From Roseicella aerolata (GTDB taxonomy: Bacteria > Pseudomonadota > Alphaproteobacteria > Acetobacterales > Acetobacteraceae), in NCBI RefSeq assembly GCF_020523605.1, contig NZ_JAJAQI010000005.1, positions 1 to 64,000 on the forward strand: a stretch of 64,000 bases of DNA, written 5' to 3'. The notes beneath the pieces are model-generated. The model was not told the DNA's origin, searched no databases, and was given only the letters and a program-made list of their open reading frames with translations. Positions 42,643 to 51,233 of the stretch are shown here, one piece after another. The position numbers were made by a program, and so were the translations under genes. Positions within the stretch are counted from its first letter, which is position 1; every line of letters begins with the position of its first letter.

Positions 42643-43887
42643 ATGGAGACGCTCCGCACCTTTCTCCGGGTCAGCCTGCCCTTCGCCGCGGTCGGCTTCC
42701 TGAACCAGGCTGCCCGCATCGTCGTGGCAACGGTCGGACCTGCCATGGCGCTGGAGTTCGGCCTCTCGGCCAGTGGCCTTGGCGCGCTGGCGGCGGTGTT
42801 CTTCGCCGCCTATGCGCTGGCCCAGTTGCCGATCGGCCTTGCCATCGACCTGCATGGACCACGGCGCGTGCAGGTCCTGCTCTCGCTGGTCGCGGCGCTC
42901 GGCTTCCTGCTCTGCGCGCTGGCGAGGGACCCGACGCTGCTCGCGGTGGGCCGCTTCGTCACCGGCATCGGCATCGGCGGTGCGCTGATCGGGCTGATGA
43001 AGGCGAACATGCAATGGTACCCGGCCTGGCGGCTGGCGGCGGTGACCGGCGCGGGTGTCTTCTTCGGCGCGGCCGGCGGGCTCGCCGCCACCCTGCCGGT
43101 GCAGGCGGTGCTGCCCTCCATCGGATGGCGCGGCGTCTTCCTGGTGCTGGCGTGCCTCGCGGTGCTCGCCGCGCTCTGGATCCGGCTTTCCGTGCCGGCC
43201 AACCCACCCGGGGCACGGCCAGCGGTGCGGCGCCCGCTCGGGGCCGAGATCGCGGAGTTCGCCCGGATCTTCCGCCACCCGGTCTTTACCCGGAACATGC
43301 CGGCGGTCGCGCTGCTCTCCGGTCTGGTCTTCACCTATCAGGGGCTCTGGGCTGGACCCTGGCTGCGCGATGTCGGCGGGCTCGGCGATGCGGCGCGGGC
43401 GGGCGTGCTGCTCTGCTACTCGCTCGGCATCATGGCGGGGCAACTCTTCGGCGGGCATCTCGCCTCCGCCCTGCAGAAGCGCGGGGTGGAGGCCATGCGG
43501 GTGCCCTTCGCCGGCATGGCCGCCATGGCGGTGCTCCAGATGGTGCTGATCGCCCAGCCGCAGGGGGTGGTCACCCTGTCCCTCTTCTGGTTCGGCTTCG
43601 CCTGTGTCGGCTCGGTCGGGCCCATCTCCTATGCCGTGCTGGCGCAGCGTTTCCCGCCGGAACTGACCGGGCGGGTGGCGACCGCGCTCAATTTCAGCAT
43701 GCTCGCGCTGGTGTTCCTGCTGCAGAATGGCATCGGCCTCATCCTGGATCTCTGGCCGCGCAGCGCGACGGGTGGCTGGGACCCGGCGGGCTATTCCTGG
43801 GCGCTGGGCTTGACCCTGGCGCTGCAGGCGCTGACGGTTCTGTGGCTGGTCGCGGCGCCGCGTCTCCAGGCTCGCCGCGCGGCCTGA
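42643..43887 (+). CDS. MFS transporter
   Basis: A 414-residue transporter with 12 predicted membrane segments. The motif LPIGLAIDLHGPRRVQ (loop 2-3) and GRFVTGIGIGGALIGLMKANMQWY (segment 4-5) fit the general anion/metabolite part of MFS. No substrate can be assigned. It follows the exported EEP-family gene by three bases, so they are probably co-transcribed, and precedes the PPK2 gene by 17 bases. Confidence 0.87.
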   Translation: METLRTFLRVSLPFAAVGFLNQAARIVVATVGPAMALEFGLSASGLGALAAVFFAAYALAQLPIGLAIDLHGPRRVQVLLSLVAALGFLLCALARDPTLLAVGRFVTGIGIGGALIGLMKANMQWYPAWRLAAVTGAGVFFGAAGGLAATLPVQAVLPSIGWRGVFLVLACLAVLAALWIRLSVPANPPGARPAVRRPLGAEIAEFARIFRHPVFTRNMPAVALLSGLVFTYQGLWAGPWLRDVGGLGDAARAGVLLCYSLGIMAGQLFGGHLASALQKRGVEAMRVPFAGMAAMAVLQMVLIAQPQGVVTLSLFWFGFACVGSVGPISYAVLAQRFPPELTGRVATALNFSMLALVFLLQNGIGLILDLWPRSATGGWDPAGYSWALGLTLALQALTVLWLVAAPRLQARRAA

Positions 43888-43904
43888 CCGGGGGGAGGAA
43901 CGCC

Positions 43905-44789
43905 GTGGTCGATGTGACGCAGGTCCGCAAATTGCTGGCTCGCTATCGGGTCGAGGACGGCAGGAGTTTCCATCTCAAGGACCATGACCCGGCCGACACC
44001 GCCGGCCTCGGCCTGGAAAAGCAGGAAGCCAAGGCGTTGCTGCAGGAGGGCATCGCCCTGCTGAAGGAGCAGCAGGACATGCTCTATGCCCAGGATCGCT
44101 GGGCGGTGCTCTGCCTGTTCCAGGCCATGGATGCCGCCGGCAAGGACGGCGCCATCAAGCATGTGTTTTCCGGCGTGAACCCGCAGGGCGTGCGGGTCGC
44201 CAGCTTCAAGGCGCCGGGGCCGATCGAACGTGACCACGATTTCCTCTGGCGCCACATCCTGGCGATGCCGCCGCGCGGCGAGATCGGGATCCACAACCGC
44301 TCCTGGTACGAGGAAGTGCTGGTGGCGCGGGTCCATCCCGAGATCCTGGCCGGCCAGAAACTGCCGCCCGTGCTGCGGACGAAGCGGATCTGGGAGGAGC
44401 GGCTGGAGGACATTGCGAATTTCGAGCGCTACCTGTCCCGCCAGGGGATTGTCGTCCTGAAATTCTTCCTGAATGTGAGCAAGGAGGAGCAGCGCCGGCG
44501 CTTCCTGGCCCGGATCGACGAGCCGGAAAAGCATTGGAAATTCAGCGCCCAGGACGTCGCCGAGCGGCACCACTGGGATGATTACCAGGCGGCCTATGAG
44601 AAGGCGATCCGCGCGACCGCCACGCCGCACGCGCCCTGGTATGTCGTGCCGGCGGACAGCAAGTGGTTCACCCGGCTGGTCGTGGCGGGCGCCCTCGCCC
44701 TGGCGCTGGGGGAGCTCGACCTGCACTATCCCAAGGTCAGCGCCGAGGATCTGGCGCGCCTGCAGGAAGCCCGGAAGGAGCTGGAATGA
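43905..44789 (+). CDS. Polyphosphate kinase 2 family protein (polyP:nucleotide phosphotransferase)
   Basis: A 294-residue PPK2-family kinase. The Walker A-like loop FQAMDAAGKDGAIKHVFSGVNPQG and the Walker B/lid parts NRSWYEEVLVARVHPE and VVLKFFLNVSKEEQRRRFLARIDEPEKHWKFS are characteristic. PPK2 transfers phosphate between polyphosphate and nucleotides; a protein of this size belongs to the short one-domain classes, probably acting as an ADP or AMP kinase. The start is GTG 43905 with GGGGGAGG six bases upstream. It is the last part of the EEP-MFS-PPK2 run. Confidence 0.93.
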   Translation: MVDVTQVRKLLARYRVEDGRSFHLKDHDPADTAGLGLEKQEAKALLQEGIALLKEQQDMLYAQDRWAVLCLFQAMDAAGKDGAIKHVFSGVNPQGVRVASFKAPGPIERDHDFLWRHILAMPPRGEIGIHNRSWYEEVLVARVHPEILAGQKLPPVLRTKRIWEERLEDIANFERYLSRQGIVVLKFFLNVSKEEQRRRFLARIDEPEKHWKFSAQDVAERHHWDDYQAAYEKAIRATATPHAPWYVVPADSKWFTRLVVAGALALALGELDLHYPKVSAEDLARLQEARKELE

Positions 44790-44850
44790 CCCGCATTCCG
44801 ATCCTCCGAAGGTTGCGCTTGACGCCAGCCGCGCCGCTTGCGATCCAGGG

Positions 44851-45138
44851 ATGGTGAGGGACCTTGTCAGCGTCGGTCGCAGCGACGACGACACGCTCTG
44901 GGCTGTCTATGCGACCATCGGCCGCACCAGCCGGATTGCCGAGGTATTCCGCAGCCGGGCGGCCGCGCTGGCCGACCGGGATTGGCGGGCCCAGCAGGTG
45001 CGGGCCTATGAGGATTTCCTGCGCCGTTCCTCCCAGCCCGTGCCGCATTACAGCGTGGCGCCGATCAAGCGGCACGACCTGCCGAGGAAATGGACCCCGC
45101 TGCCCGCCCTGGGTTTCCTGCGGGGCCAGTTCGTCTGA
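44851..45138 (+). CDS. Conserved hypothetical protein (95 aa)
   Basis: A 95-residue basic protein: MVRDLVSVGRSDDDTLWAVY, then EVFRSRAAALADRDWRAQQVRAYEDFLRRSSQ and a C-terminal LPRKWTPLPALGFLRGQFV. Two short helices and no signal or membrane segment. I do not recognise it. AGGG directly adjoins the ATG at 44851, so the true start may be slightly different. It lies 61 bases after PPK2 and is closed by a hairpin. Confidence 0.6.
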   Translation: MVRDLVSVGRSDDDTLWAVYATIGRTSRIAEVFRSRAAALADRDWRAQQVRAYEDFLRRSSQPVPHYSVAPIKRHDLPRKWTPLPALGFLRGQFV

Positions 45139-45157
45139 GGGACGCGCCGGGCGTCCC
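45139..45157. terminator. Hairpin between convergent genes
   Basis: GGGACGC (45139-45145) pairs with GCGTCCC (45151-45157) around GCCGG, directly after a stop codon. It sits between the convergent 95-residue gene and pcaG and can end both transcripts. A CCCTTCC tract follows. Confidence 0.5.
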
Positions 45158-45164
45158 CCCTTCC

Positions 45165-45686
45165 TCACACCTCGAGGAAGACCGTCTCCCCCTCCCCCTG
45201 CAGCCGGATGTCCAGGGTCCAGACCCCCGGGCCGGTGGAGCGGGCGATGAGCGTCGCCCGCTCCACCGGATCCTCGATGGAGGAGAGCAGCGGGTCGGTC
45301 TCGTTCAGCGCCTCGCCCTCGAAATAGAGGCGCGTCCGCAGCGCGGTCATCAGCCCGCGCGCCAGCAGAACGATCGAGAGGTGCGGCGCCTGGGTCTGGT
45401 TGCCATGACCCGCTACCGGCTGCGGCTTCAGGGTGATGAAGCGGAAACGGCCCTCGCCATCCGTTGCGCTGCGGCCATAGCCGGGGAAGCGCTCATCCGC
45501 CAGCGGGCTGGCCTGCCAGATCTCGACCGCCGCATCGGCGACCGGCGCACCGGCCCCATCGGTGACGCGGCCGGTCACTTCAATCCGCTCTCCCTCCGCG
45601 CCGAAGCGCGTCAGGTCGGCCCATTCCTTGTGCTCGATCAGGTGCCAGTAGGGCCCGATGGTCTGGCTGGCGGTGGCGGTGGGCAT
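45165..45686 (-). CDS. pcaG: Protocatechuate 3,4-dioxygenase, alpha subunit
   Basis: A 173-residue alpha subunit of the intradiol dioxygenase that opens protocatechuate to beta-carboxymuconate. Visible: SQTIGPYWHLI at the start, the intradiol strand GRVTDGAGAPVADAAVEIWQA, FPGYGRSATDGEGRFRFITLKPQPV, and QAPHLSIVLLARGL. As expected for the alpha chain, the iron ligands of the beta subunit are not all preserved. The ATG at 45686 overlaps the pcaH stop (ATGA). No other beta-ketoadipate genes are in the window. Confidence 0.93.
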   Translation of the reverse strand: MPTATASQTIGPYWHLIEHKEWADLTRFGAEGERIEVTGRVTDGAGAPVADAAVEIWQASPLADERFPGYGRSATDGEGRFRFITLKPQPVAGHGNQTQAPHLSIVLLARGLMTALRTRLYFEGEALNETDPLLSSIEDPVERATLIARSTGPGVWTLDIRLQGEGETVFLEV

Positions 45687-46399
45687 CAGTGGTGTCCCCC
45701 ATCCTCGAAGGGCGTCGCCCCGCGGCCGCGCAGCACGATATCGAAGCGGTAGCCCAGCGCCCATTCCGGCTCGGTGATCGCCAGGTCGAACCTGCTCACC
45801 AGCCGCTCCCGCGCCGCGGCGTCGCTGACCGCGTGGTAGATCGGGTCCAGGTTGAGCAGGGGGTCGCCGGGAAAGTACATCTGGGTGATCAACCGTTGGG
45901 CGAAGCCGGTGCCGAAGAGCGAGAAGTGGATGTGGATCGGCCGCCAGGCATTGTGGTGGTTCCGCCAGGGATAGGCGCCCGGCTTGATGGTGACGAAGCG
46001 GTACCGGCCTTCCGTATCGGTGAAGATGCGGCCCTCGCCGGGAAAATTCGGGTCGGCAGGTGCGTCATGCATGTCGCGCGGATGGGCGTAGCGGCCGGCG
46101 GCATTGGCCTGCCAGACCTCGATCATGGTGTTCGGGATGGGCCGACCGTCCTCATCCGTCACCTGGCCGGCGACGATGATCCGTTCCCCCAGCGGCTCAC
46201 CACTCGCCTGCTTCGTGAGGTCGTTGATCTCGGGAAAGAGCGCAGGGGTGAAATGGGGGCCAGTGGTCTCGCTGACCGTCTGCGCCAGCTTGCGCAGGGC
46301 GCGCTTCGGATGGCGAAGATGGGTGCTGCCATAGGCCGGCGCGTCGAGCGGCGGCTGGGTACCGGCCGCGAAAGGCCGGAAGGGCAAAGTGTCGGACAT
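45686..46399 (-). CDS. pcaH: Protocatechuate 3,4-dioxygenase, beta subunit
   Basis: A 237-residue catalytic subunit carrying the non-heme ferric iron. The ligands are all in place: Tyr104 in AAGRYAHPRD, Tyr143 in PGAYPWRNHHN, His156 and His158 in RPIHIHFSLFG. The 39- and 13-residue spacings match the Pseudomonas enzyme (Tyr108, Tyr147, His160, His162). The N-terminal FRPFAAGTQPPLDAPAYGSTHLRHP is typical. Start ATG 46399 has GGAGGAG about six bases upstream. It heads a pcaHG pair; no pcaQ-type regulator is adjacent. Confidence 0.95.
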   Translation of the reverse strand: MSDTLPFRPFAAGTQPPLDAPAYGSTHLRHPKRALRKLAQTVSETTGPHFTPALFPEINDLTKQASGEPLGERIIVAGQVTDEDGRPIPNTMIEVWQANAAGRYAHPRDMHDAPADPNFPGEGRIFTDTEGRYRFVTIKPGAYPWRNHHNAWRPIHIHFSLFGTGFAQRLITQMYFPGDPLLNLDPIYHAVSDAAARERLVSRFDLAITEPEWALGYRFDIVLRGRGATPFEDGGHH

Positions 46400-46980
46400 G
46401 CCTGTCTCCTCCTCTGCGGCGCGGAGGCCCCACCCTCCGGCCGCGAGGTCTCCACGCCATATGCCTGCTTGTAGCCCGGTTCGGGAGAGGCGGCGATCAG
46501 CCTGTTCCAGCGCGGTGCCGCGGGATCTTGTGACCTCGCCCCATCTGGTGCTTTCGGCCCTGGCCTGCTGCGGCCAAGCCTCCGGCCTGCCTGGGGTGGG
46601 GAATATCGAGGCAAAGCGGAGTTTCTCGATCACCCCGGGCGGATTCAGCGCGGTGATCGACGGGTGCTGATCGCACTGCCGCCCAGACCGACCGTGCCCT
46701 GGCGCCGGCCCACACCCGACCCGGGCTCCCCGGCCGAACACAGTGGCGCCTGCTGCCGGCCGAGGCGGTGGTAATGGAGAGGAGGCCCCAAGCCACGGCT
46801 CGGCCCTGCAGGCCCATCTCCCGATGCGGCGCTCGGGCGGCTTCCGCACCATGGCGTGCGGCGGACTCGGCCATGCCCTTCCTGCCACGGTCGGCTTCGC
46901 CCTCCTGCCTCCCGGGCGGCGCACCGTCGCCCCCTCGCGCTACCCCGCCGAGGGCCGAACTGCCCTCGAAACCTTCGCGT
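46400..46980. other. Gene-poor region between pcaH and the idonate genes
   Basis: These 581 bases hold no gene I can support on either strand. The sequence is GC-rich and open frames exist in several phases, but none shows a family motif, ribosome binding site and good codon use together. The pcaH promoter should lie in the first 100 bases; no operator was recognised. Confidence 0.5.
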
Positions 46981-48069
46981 TCAGAAGGCAAGTTGCACCT
47001 TCATCGCCTTGCTGCGGTCGCCCGCCAGTTCGAAGGCCGCGACGGCCTCCTCGACCGGCAATGTCGCGGTCAGCATCGGCATCGGATCGATGGCGCCGCG
47101 CGCGAGAAGTTCGATTGCCAGCGCGAATTCCTCCTGGAAGCGGAAGGTGCCGCGCAGCGCGATCTCCTTCGCCACCAGGGCCGAGAGTGGCAGCGACACA
47201 TCGCCGCCGAGGCCGAGTTGCACGATGACCGCGCCCGGCCGCGCCACCTCTATGGCGGTCTTGAGGGCAGCGGCGCTGCCGCTCGCCTCGAAGACCACGT
47301 CGAAATGGCCCTTGTCGACAGCGTAGCCGCGCAGTGCCTCGGGGTCCTCGGCCACGGCCACCGTGCGGTCCGCCCCCATCCGCCGCACCGTCAGCAGCGG
47401 CGAGGAGAGCAGGTCGGTCACCACAATCTCCCGCGCCCCGGCATGGCGCGCGACGGCGACCGCCAGCGTCCCGATCGGGCCCGCGCCGGTCACCAGCACC
47501 CGCGCCCCCAGCAGCGGCCCGGCCTGCCGCGCCGCATGCAGGCAGACCGAGAGCGGCTCGGCGAAGGCGGCGCGGGCGATGTCCATGCCATCGGGCAGCG
47601 GCACCGCGCGGGCCGCCTCACAGACCAGGGACTGGGCGAAGCCGCCCTGCACATGCGGCAGCCGCATGGCGCTGCCGTAGAAACGCATGTCGAGGCAGTG
47701 GTTGGGCTGGCCCGCCAGGCACCAGCGGCAGGCGCCGCAGGGTAGGCTCGGGTTCACCGCGACGCTTATGCCGGGGGCGAGGTGCGCGACCCCCTCCCCC
47801 ACCGCCTCGACCGTGCCGGCGATCTCGTGGCCGAGCACCATCGGCTCCCGCAGCCGAACCGCGCCGAAGCCGCCATGCAGGTAGTAGTGCAGGTCGGAGC
47901 CGCAGATGCCGCCCGCGCGGATGCGCAGCCGCACCTGGCCGGGACCGGGCTCGGCCGCCGCCCGCTCCTCGATCCGCAGGTCCTTCGGCGCATGGATGAC
48001 GACGGCGCGCCCACCGGCCGGACGATTCAGCTCTCCGCGCCGTTCGGCGCCCTGGCCGTCAGAGGGCAT
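46981..48069 (-). CDS. idnD: Zinc-dependent alcohol dehydrogenase, L-idonate 5-dehydrogenase-like
   Basis: A 362-residue medium-chain dehydrogenase resembling L-idonate 5-dehydrogenase. Catalytic zinc site: RAGGICGSDLHYYLHGG (Cys) and LGHEIAGTVEAVGEG (His-Glu). Structural zinc site: NPSLPCGACRWCLAGQPNHC with four cysteines. Cofactor fold: VLVTGAGPIGTLAVAVARHAG. GSDLHYY and the whole N-terminal third follow the IdnD pattern. It would oxidise L-idonate to 5-ketogluconate. The start ATG 48069 overlaps the upstream dehydrogenase stop (ATGA). Confidence 0.85.
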   Translation of the reverse strand: MPSDGQGAERRGELNRPAGGRAVVIHAPKDLRIEERAAAEPGPGQVRLRIRAGGICGSDLHYYLHGGFGAVRLREPMVLGHEIAGTVEAVGEGVAHLAPGISVAVNPSLPCGACRWCLAGQPNHCLDMRFYGSAMRLPHVQGGFAQSLVCEAARAVPLPDGMDIARAAFAEPLSVCLHAARQAGPLLGARVLVTGAGPIGTLAVAVARHAGAREIVVTDLLSSPLLTVRRMGADRTVAVAEDPEALRGYAVDKGHFDVVFEASGSAAALKTAIEVARPGAVIVQLGLGGDVSLPLSALVAKEIALRGTFRFQEEFALAIELLARGAIDPMPMLTATLPVEEAVAAFELAGDRSKAMKVQLAF

Positions 48070-49013
48070 CACCGGACTTCCGTCAGCAGGGGCCGGCCGG
48101 CGAAATGCGCATCGACATTGTCTCGCATGAGCTGGCCCATGGCCTTGCGTGTCTCGACCGTGCCGCTCGCCGCATGCGGCGCCAGCACCACATTGGGAAA
48201 GGTGGCGAATTCCGGGTCGATCGCCGGCTCGTTCCAGAAGACGTCGAGGCCGGCGAAGGCGATGCGGCCGGCGCGGATCGTCTCCAGCAGCGCCGGCTCG
48301 TCGCAGCAGGAGCCCCGCGACACGTTGACGAAGATGGTGCCGGGCCTGAGCGCCTCGAAGGCGGCGCGATCGATCAGCCCCTGGGTGGTCGGCCCGCCCA
48401 TGGCGCAGCAGACCAGGATGTCCACCTCCGGCGCCAGCGCCGCCGGCGTCGGGTACCAGGGATAGGCGACGTCCTCCTTCCGGGTCCGGCCGCTGTAGCT
48501 GACCGGCATGCCGAAGCCCTCCGCCCGCCGCGCCACCGCCCGCCCGATGCGGCCGAGCCCGACGATGCCCAGGCGCTTGCCCCAGACCCGGGTCGTCAGG
48601 GGCATCGAGCCTTCCCGCGCCCAGGTCCCCTCCCGCACCCAGGCATCGGCACGCGGGATCTCGCGTGCCGCGCCGAGCAGCAGGGCGAAGGCCATGTCGG
48701 CCACGTCCTCGGTCAGCACGTCCGGGGTGTTGGTCACCGGAATGCCATGGGTGGCGCACCAGCCCTTGTCGATGGCATCGATCCCGACGCCGTAGCAGGC
48801 GACGATCTCGAGCCGTGGCAGCCGCTCCATCAGCGCCGCCGAGGCACCGATCTCGCCCTTGGTCACGATGCCGCGGATGTCGGGCGCGTGCTGCGCCAGG
48901 AAGGCCTCCTGGTCCGGCGCCTCGTAGAGCAGGCGCAGCGTGTAGCGCTCCGCCAAGGGCTCCAGGTCCCAGTCGGGCAGGACGCCCATGACCAGAAGCT
49001 CCGGCTTGTCCAC
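48069..49013 (-). CDS. D-isomer 2-hydroxyacid dehydrogenase (ketogluconate/glyoxylate reductase-like)
   Basis: A 314-residue NAD(P)-dependent dehydrogenase. Cofactor motif RLGIVGLGRIGRAVARRAEGFG; substrate Arg in FVNVSRGSCCDEPAL; Asp/Glu in FAGLDVFWNEPAIDPEF; catalytic His in VVLAPHAASGTVETR. It resembles 2-ketogluconate/hydroxypyruvate reductases, which fits the neighbouring idonate genes. Start: GTG 49013 with GGGGAGG five bases upstream. A longer frame reaches 49151 but overlaps the divergent gene's start. It is coupled to idnD. Confidence 0.87.
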   Translation of the reverse strand: MDKPELLVMGVLPDWDLEPLAERYTLRLLYEAPDQEAFLAQHAPDIRGIVTKGEIGASAALMERLPRLEIVACYGVGIDAIDKGWCATHGIPVTNTPDVLTEDVADMAFALLLGAAREIPRADAWVREGTWAREGSMPLTTRVWGKRLGIVGLGRIGRAVARRAEGFGMPVSYSGRTRKEDVAYPWYPTPAALAPEVDILVCCAMGGPTTQGLIDRAAFEALRPGTIFVNVSRGSCCDEPALLETIRAGRIAFAGLDVFWNEPAIDPEFATFPNVVLAPHAASGTVETRKAMGQLMRDNVDAHFAGRPLLTEVR

Positions 49014-49140
49014 GCCCGCCTCCCCTGCTTGTCTCGCCGCGCTGTAGAGCAGATCGCCGCGGGGCGGCAACTTCCCCGGCCGGCGGTCTGCGCATGGCTC
49101 AACGGATGACGTGGCGATGGGCTGCGTGGGGGATGGGACG

Positions 49141-49911
49141 ATGTCGGTCAAGCTCTTCGACCTGACGGGGCGGCGCGCCCTGGTGACAGGCTCCAGCCAG
49201 GGAATCGGGCTGGCGCTGGCCCGCGGCGTCGGTCAGGCCGGGGCCAGCGTGGTGCTGAACGGCCGCGACCTGGCCAAGCTGGAGAAGGCGGCCGAGGGGC
49301 TGCGCGCCGACGGCGTCGCCCGGGTGGACATTGCCCCCTTCGACGTGACCGACAGCGCGGCGGTCGAGGCCGGCGTCGCGCGCATCGAAGCCGAGCTCGG
49401 CCCGATCGACATCCTCTTCAACAATGCCGGGGTGAACCTGCGCGGCGCGCTGGACGCCATGCCGGACGAGACCTGGCATGCGGTGATCGCCACCAACCTG
49501 CACAGCGCTTTCTACTGCGCCCGCGCCGTGGCGAAGGGCATGATCGCCCGCGGCCGCGGCAAGGTCATCAATACCTGCAGCGTAATGAGCATGCTGGGCC
49601 GCCCCACCACCGGTCCCTACACCGCCTCCAAGGGCGCCATCGGCATGCTGACCAAGGCCATGTGCGCCGACTGGGCGAAGCACGGCCTGCAGTGCAACGG
49701 GATCGCGCCCGGCTATTTCAGCACCGAACTGACCGCGCCGCTGCGCGCCAATGCCGAGTTCAATGACTGGCTGTGCAAGCGCACGCCCGCCGGGCGCTGG
49801 GGGGAACTGCCGGAACTGGTCGGGGCGGCGGTGTTCCTGGCTTCCGACGCGTCGAGCTATGTGAATGGCCACCTGCTCTATGTCGATGGCGGGCTGACCA
49901 GCGTGGTGTGA
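49141..49911 (+). CDS. idnO: SDR-family oxidoreductase, gluconate 5-dehydrogenase-like
   Basis: A 256-residue classical SDR. LFDLTGRRALVTGSSQGIGLALARGV at the start strongly resembles gluconate 5-dehydrogenase (IdnO/Gno). NNAGVNLRG, Ser in INTCSVMSMLGRP, and catalytic YTASKGAIGML follow. C-terminal YVNGHLLYVDGGLTSVV is standard. It would reduce 5-ketogluconate to D-gluconate, completing the step after IdnD on the opposite strand. Start ATG 49141; GGGGATGGGA is upstream. The 127-base gap to the divergent pair probably holds both promoters. Confidence 0.87.
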   Translation: MSVKLFDLTGRRALVTGSSQGIGLALARGVGQAGASVVLNGRDLAKLEKAAEGLRADGVARVDIAPFDVTDSAAVEAGVARIEAELGPIDILFNNAGVNLRGALDAMPDETWHAVIATNLHSAFYCARAVAKGMIARGRGKVINTCSVMSMLGRPTTGPYTASKGAIGMLTKAMCADWAKHGLQCNGIAPGYFSTELTAPLRANAEFNDWLCKRTPAGRWGELPELVGAAVFLASDASSYVNGHLLYVDGGLTSVV

Positions 49912-50055
49912 GCACCGCCTGCCCCGCGCCGGCCGGAGCACGGGGCCGGATCGAATGCCCGGGAACGGGCTGCCCGTCTTGACGCCGACGCCCGCCGGGG
50001 GAAACCTGCGCCGGTATAGTTAGCCAGCGAACCAAGAGGGAGGGCCGCGACGCCC

Positions 50056-51228
50056 ATGAGCATCAACGGCAAGGCCTATATCGTCGGGGCCTATGAGCAC
50101 CCGACGCGCAAGGCCGACGACAAGTCGGTGGCGCAGTTGCATGCCGAGGTCGCCTATGGCGCCCTGCAGGATGCCGGCCTGACCAAGGACGACATCGACG
50201 GCTATTTCTGCACCGGCGCCGCGCCCGGCCTCGGCCCGCTGAACATGGCGGACTATCTCGGCCTGACCAAGCTGAAGCACCTGGACAGCACCGATGTCGG
50301 CGGCTCCTCCTACGTCCTGCATGTCGGCCATGCGGCGGAGGCGATCGCGCTCGGCCTCTGCAATGTCGCGCTGGTGACGCTGGCCGGCCGGCCGCGGGCG
50401 GAGGCGATGGCCACCGGCACCGCGCCGCGGAGCTGGGGCGTGAACGTTCCGGACGACCCCTTCGAGATCCCCTACGGCCGCACGGTCGCCAATGCCTATG
50501 CCATGTGCGCCATGCGCCACATGTATGAGTTCGGCACCACCTCCGAGCAGCTCGCCTGGATCAAGGTCGCGGCCAGCCACCATGCGCAGTGGAACGAGCA
50601 CGCGATGCTGCGCAAGGTCGTGACCGTGGAGGAGGTCGTCAACTCCCCCATGATCTCCGACCCGCTGCACCGCCTGGATTGCTGCGTGATCTCCGATGGC
50701 GGCGGCGCGCTGATCATCACCCGCCCGGAGATCGCGAAATCTCTGAAGCGCCCGCTGGTCAAGGTGAAGGGCCATGGCGAGGCAACCAAGAACCAGAATG
50801 CCGGCTACACCGACCTGACCTATTCCGGTGCCCGCTGGTCCGGCCCCCGCGCCTTCGAGGAAGCCGGCGTCCGGCCTGCGGACATCCAGTACGCCTCGAT
50901 CTATGACAGCTTCACCATTACCGTGCTGATGCAGCTGGAGGATTTGGGCTTCTGCGAAAAGGGCCAGGGCGGGAAGTTCGTCGCCGACGGCAACCTCATC
51001 TCGGGCGTCGGCAAGCTGCCCTTCAACACCGATGGCGGCGGGCTCTGCAACAACCACCCGGCCAATCGCGGCGGCATGACCAAGGTGATCGAGGCGGTGC
51101 GGCAGCTCCGCGGCGAGGCGCATCCGAAGGTCCAGGTGCCAGGCTGCACCCTGGCGCTGGCGCATGGCACCGGCGGCCTGCTGGGTACGCGCCACGGCAG
51201 CGCGACCGTCATCCTGGAGCGGGAGTGA
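50056..51228 (+). CDS. Thiolase-fold protein lacking catalytic cysteines
   Basis: A 390-residue protein of the thiolase superfamily (SCP2-thiolase/acetyl-CoA acetyltransferase-like). The fold is recognisable: AYIVGAYEHPTRKADDKSVAQLHAEVAYGALQDAGL, ISDGGGALIITRPE and GGGLCNNHPANRGG. The position of the nucleophilic Cys reads DSTDVGGSSYVLH, and the second Cys region reads LALAHGTGGLLGTRHG, so both catalytic cysteines seem absent. Family members of this kind pair with DUF35 proteins, as here. It might be a non-catalytic or altered acyl-CoA enzyme. Start ATG 50056, first gene of a four-gene operon. Confidence 0.85.
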   Translation: MSINGKAYIVGAYEHPTRKADDKSVAQLHAEVAYGALQDAGLTKDDIDGYFCTGAAPGLGPLNMADYLGLTKLKHLDSTDVGGSSYVLHVGHAAEAIALGLCNVALVTLAGRPRAEAMATGTAPRSWGVNVPDDPFEIPYGRTVANAYAMCAMRHMYEFGTTSEQLAWIKVAASHHAQWNEHAMLRKVVTVEEVVNSPMISDPLHRLDCCVISDGGGALIITRPEIAKSLKRPLVKVKGHGEATKNQNAGYTDLTYSGARWSGPRAFEEAGVRPADIQYASIYDSFTITVLMQLEDLGFCEKGQGGKFVADGNLISGVGKLPFNTDGGGLCNNHPANRGGMTKVIEAVRQLRGEAHPKVQVPGCTLALAHGTGGLLGTRHGSATVILERE

Positions 51229-51233
51229 TCACG

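Noticed and set aside
42582-43900. Upstream extension of the PPK2 frame through the MFS gene
   Set aside because: The extension is an out-of-phase reading of the MFS transporter; PPK2 homology begins after GTG 43905, which has its own strong ribosome binding site.
46389-46670. A 93-codon plus-strand frame between pcaH and the idonate genes
   Set aside because: It starts antisense to pcaH, has no ribosome binding site and no recognisable family.
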